Assembly: GCA_948150685.1 (NCBI GenBank)
Contig: OX411310.1
Coordinates: forward strand, 41,255,599-41,319,598
Length of the DNA stretch: 64,000 bases
Reading direction: 5' to 3'
Origin: Rhaphigaster nebulosa
Lineage: Eukaryota; Arthropoda; Insecta; Hemiptera; Pentatomidae
A program made the position numbers and the translations under genes. Numbering within the stretch: position 1 is the stretch's first letter; each line of letters starts with the position of its first letter. Under the pieces are notes generated by a model. The model searched no databases. It saw only the letters and a list, made by a program, of their open reading frames with translations, and was not told the DNA's origin. Shown in pieces: positions 61,321 through 64,000 of this stretch.

Positions 61321-62466
61321 CGTTGGTACAATTTATTGGTAAGGGGGAGGGCAAAAGCTAAAATTTCCTAACAATTTTGACCGGATTTCCCAACAATAAT
61401 TTCCTTTTCTATTCAAACTCAGCATTAAACCGATAAAATCCCAATTTTTTAAATTATTTGTATCTCCCAATTTCTTGGATTTTATGTTATTTGGAACGGG
61501 GGATAACGGGTGGCATTCCCATATCCCACCCATGGCAATGTTCCTGACTCCAGTTCTGCTGGTTATCAATAAGTGATGTATTAAACTACTAATGTAGTTA
61601 ACTAGTGACTAACTCCGGTTCAATACGTGCTCAATCCCGCAACTGAATTCAATTTGCCTTTGATAATAAACCTTTTACTTAATTCTAATGCCATAATTAC
61701 CAAAGGTCGAGTGAGTTGCACATCGTTTGTAAGTTCCTTCAATTATACAATCAATTTTCCCCACCACCTTCAACGTGGATATGCACGTACCTATCTTTTT
61801 ACTCAGTCTGTGTGGTCACTCTAATAGCCATGCAACTCTCAACCGTAAGGCAGCACATGGCTGCCATATCATGTAAGTGATTGATAATTGTTTAAACATA
61901 TTTTATTTGTATTGATTTCATAAAAATGTTAACATCGACATTTCGTAAATTGACTGTTTTTTTTTTGTTTTTTTTATAAATATAGTTTATTCCATAAATA
62001 ATATTACATTGAGTATTTATAATTGATTCGGGATGTACCCATAAATTGACTGTTGTCATTGCGTCAAATCCTATTTTTACTTATTTACTTTTTACTTATT
62101 TTTACTTAAAATAAGTACTATTATTTTTTTCAGGTAATGGCTTTTATCAATTACGTATTTCTAATTATTATTAATATATTTGTTATTTCTAAATAAGCAT
62201 GACTTGTGTATATTGATTAGAGAAAATAAATCGGGTGTCCATATAAATTACTAAATTTAATAACTATACAAGGGTAAAAATATAAAAAAAACCGTGAGAG
62301 ATTCATAGACGTATGTCTCGGTAGCTTCTAAGGATAGAGGAAAAATATCAGATTTGGAATTGTTATAACAAAACATAAAAAAAAATGCTGTCCAAAGAAA
62401 TTTATAATTTGTTTAATATATATAATTATTCGCGCATGTTAACAACAATGGTTTATTGCTAATTAC

Positions 62467-62471
<5 letters not shown>
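61321..62471. other. Intergenic DNA
   Basis: A minus-strand frame (61333-61569) runs through sequence of mobile-element character but has no recognised motif. The rest is AT-rich. Confidence 0.4.

Positions 62472-62502
<31 letters not shown>
62472..62502. repeat. (TA)n microsatellite
   Basis: Thirty-one bases of TA dinucleotide. Confidence 0.93.
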
Positions 62503-62504
<2 letters not shown>

Positions 62505-62999
62505 TTGATCCGTAACTGATAAATCTTTGTTTGTAAATATAGCCTGCAAATCTTCGATCTGTGTAACAATAATATCTACCGTCAGAGGACTATACCTACA
62601 GAAATAAAATTTATTTTGAATACACGAGTTTAACATAGTACCTCGATAAATGATAAATTGTGATTTTCAATTTAAAATATGTTTAAAAAACTGTGTTTTC
62701 ATTTTATGATTTATTGCTATTAATTAATTTTGGGACATAAAGAAACGAAGATCATCCTAGGTTTATTTTAAAAAGGGCTACAATGTCTGGTATAAATGAG
62801 ACTTAATTAAAATAATATTTTTTGTATACATATAAGGTTTTAAAATTATTTAATTTGGAATTTCAAATTGTTTTATCGAATAATACTAAAACCAGCTTGA
62901 TCGGTAAATATTTACCGATTTATCGTATGTACTATATACAATAACGATGCACAATATATGCAATAAATTCTTTCATTACCCGAGAGTATTCCAAGGTTT

Positions 63000-63627
63000 T
63001 TTTTCTTTTTATTAAACTGTTGATGCTTATTTTGTATTGTTTTCCCGTCAGCCAACTTAACGCTTTCCCAGGATCATTAATAAGACCCCTACTGGCACGT
63101 TTTTGTTTAGTTTAATGACCTATGCAAGTTAATAAGTTTTCCTCTTCGGCTTTAAGGTTCTTTATATTAATATCTAAATTCAGAATTTCTGTAAATAATA
63201 AAGTTAAATTCTTATGCTCTAAAAAAGAGTAATAGTCGTTAATTATATTTTTCTATTATTAGTATTCTATTAACTCCTGTAGCTCCCAGTGGAGCAAAGA
63301 GTCTCAACCAACACTGCCTGCTCCGTCTCATTTAGTACGCCTCATCTCCTCCGGGTGATGCGAGGTCGTCCTTTTATGCGTACTCCATGGGGATTCCAAT
63401 CAAAATGAGTAATGGCCGTTAATTATATATATTTTATTAACTGGAAGGGTCATTACACCTGGTCCAGTCGACAGCTTTTCAATGTTCAAATATGTCGTTC
63501 TCAGAATCAGAAACGTCAGCAGCGACTGAAATGGATGTTCTCTTTGTGCATATTTTATTTTGTTATTCAACTCGTTCATTACTTCATCGAATTCTGATTG
63601 TAAATTCCCTTTGTTAATTTTTTGAGC
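63000..63627 (-). pseudogene. Decayed envelope-like region of an insect retroelement
   Basis: On the minus strand, downstream of the integrase remnant, short segments recall the env gene of errantivirus-like (insect Ty3-type) elements: a GPG-containing N-terminal part near 63450-63480 and a basic cleavage-like site followed by GLI near 63085-63105. Frames change, and an inserted sequence (63275-63405) splits the region. It cannot encode a functional protein. Confidence 0.4.
63275..63405. mobile_element. SINE-like insertion flanked by direct repeats
   Basis: A balanced-composition insert of about 131 bp with a tRNA A-box-like start (tagctcccagtgg) and a weak B-box-like end (ggattccaatc). It is flanked by gagtaatagtcgttaattat (63226-63274) and gagtaatggccgttaattat (63406-63441), which look like an aged target-site duplication of unusual length. 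Confidence 0.45.
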
Positions 63628-64000
63628 CTAAATTCGTTTACTTTTAATTTTACTAATTTGGTATTTTTTATCAATTTTCCAAATCTGCCGGAGAATTTTG
63701 ACTACTATTTCCCCTGAGGATATGTCACTAATGTCATCGCGTCTTTCGTTTTCTTTGTCAATATATTTTTGCTTGTTCTTTTCAATTTTTCCTTTAATAG
63801 CTCTATGAATTAATTGTAAATTCTTATGATAGTCATTAACTAACTGTTCTTGTATATTTGGATGATCATTTATTGCACTTGTGTTTATCGCGTTGTGTGT
63901 TAATTTTAATTTATTAATCATGGAGTTGTTCTAAACGATAGTAGCTAATTTTAATATTTCTTTAAATTGTTTATCCGGGTGTTCTAAATGAATCATTTGT
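63628..64000 (-). pseudogene. Ty3/gypsy-type integrase C-terminal remnant, runs off window
   Basis: On the minus strand the edge sequence reads KEILKLATIV, stop, NNSM, which fits the LxxAxxAYNNSxHxxT segment at the end of retroelement integrases. The 97-codon frame 63921-63628 continues with VNDYHKNLQLIHRAIKGKIE and NKQKYIDKENERR, the helical linker before the integrase C-terminus. An in-frame stop and divergence show decay. The rest of pol should lie to the right of the window. Confidence 0.6.

Noticed and set aside
61333..61569. 78-codon minus-strand frame
   Set aside because: Lies in repeat-like sequence and has no motif; no support for a gene.

Overview
The window looks like an AT-rich insect genome. 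Compact, well-conserved, multi-exon animal genes sit in long AT-rich introns and spacers filled with (TA)n arrays, decayed transposons and tandem repeats. Spliceosomal introns, a Ci/Gli Hedgehog transcription factor with fly-type PKA and Slimb sites, and a single-SH3 Lasp gene all point to an insect. The style of the repeats suggests Hemiptera, but that is only an impression.

Three genes are well supported, and I assembled each from splice sites and reading phase. (1) cubitus interruptus (ci/Gli), + strand, 8274-18171. It has 15 visible coding exons and about 902 codons to a true stop. The 5' coding exons are missing, because the first visible exon begins mid-codon, so bases 1-8273 are probably intron. 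(2) A GPATCH4-type G-patch protein, + strand, 23566-26907, five exons, 177 aa, apparently complete. (3) Lasp (LIM, two nebulin repeats, SH3), - strand, 37643 down to 31443, eight exons, 305 aa, apparently complete. GPATCH4 and Lasp are convergent. The spacer between them holds the Lasp 3' side and one copy of a mobile repeat.

Layout: 1-8273 is AT-rich sequence with hAT-like MITE ends and two islands of more complex sequence that could be ci control elements. 8274-19600 is ci with its 3' UTR. 19975-20700 is an unassigned non-AT-rich block. 21005-21560 is a tandem array of about 123-bp units. 23566-26907 is GPATCH4. 27227-28130 is a mobile repeat copy. 28140-37700 is Lasp. From 38000 to the end no host gene was found. 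That part holds direct repeats, a decayed transposon-associated protein (42685-43229), LINE remnants on both strands (49028-50130 and 50850-52790 minus; 55370-55990 plus), a DNA element with long terminal inverted repeats nested in a LINE end (51070-52436), a GC-rich tandem block (52905-53560), a foldback structure (57820-58500), and a decayed Ty3/errantivirus-like retroelement at the right edge (63000-64000).

The genes do not form a pathway together. ci is the transcription factor of Hedgehog signalling, GPATCH4 is probably a nucleolar RNA-helicase cofactor, and Lasp is an actin-binding scaffold. The most notable material is the repeat layer: a four-copy non-autonomous family of roughly 0.8-0.9 kb, a foldback element inside a ci intron, a hairpin in the ci 3' UTR, and nested insertions.
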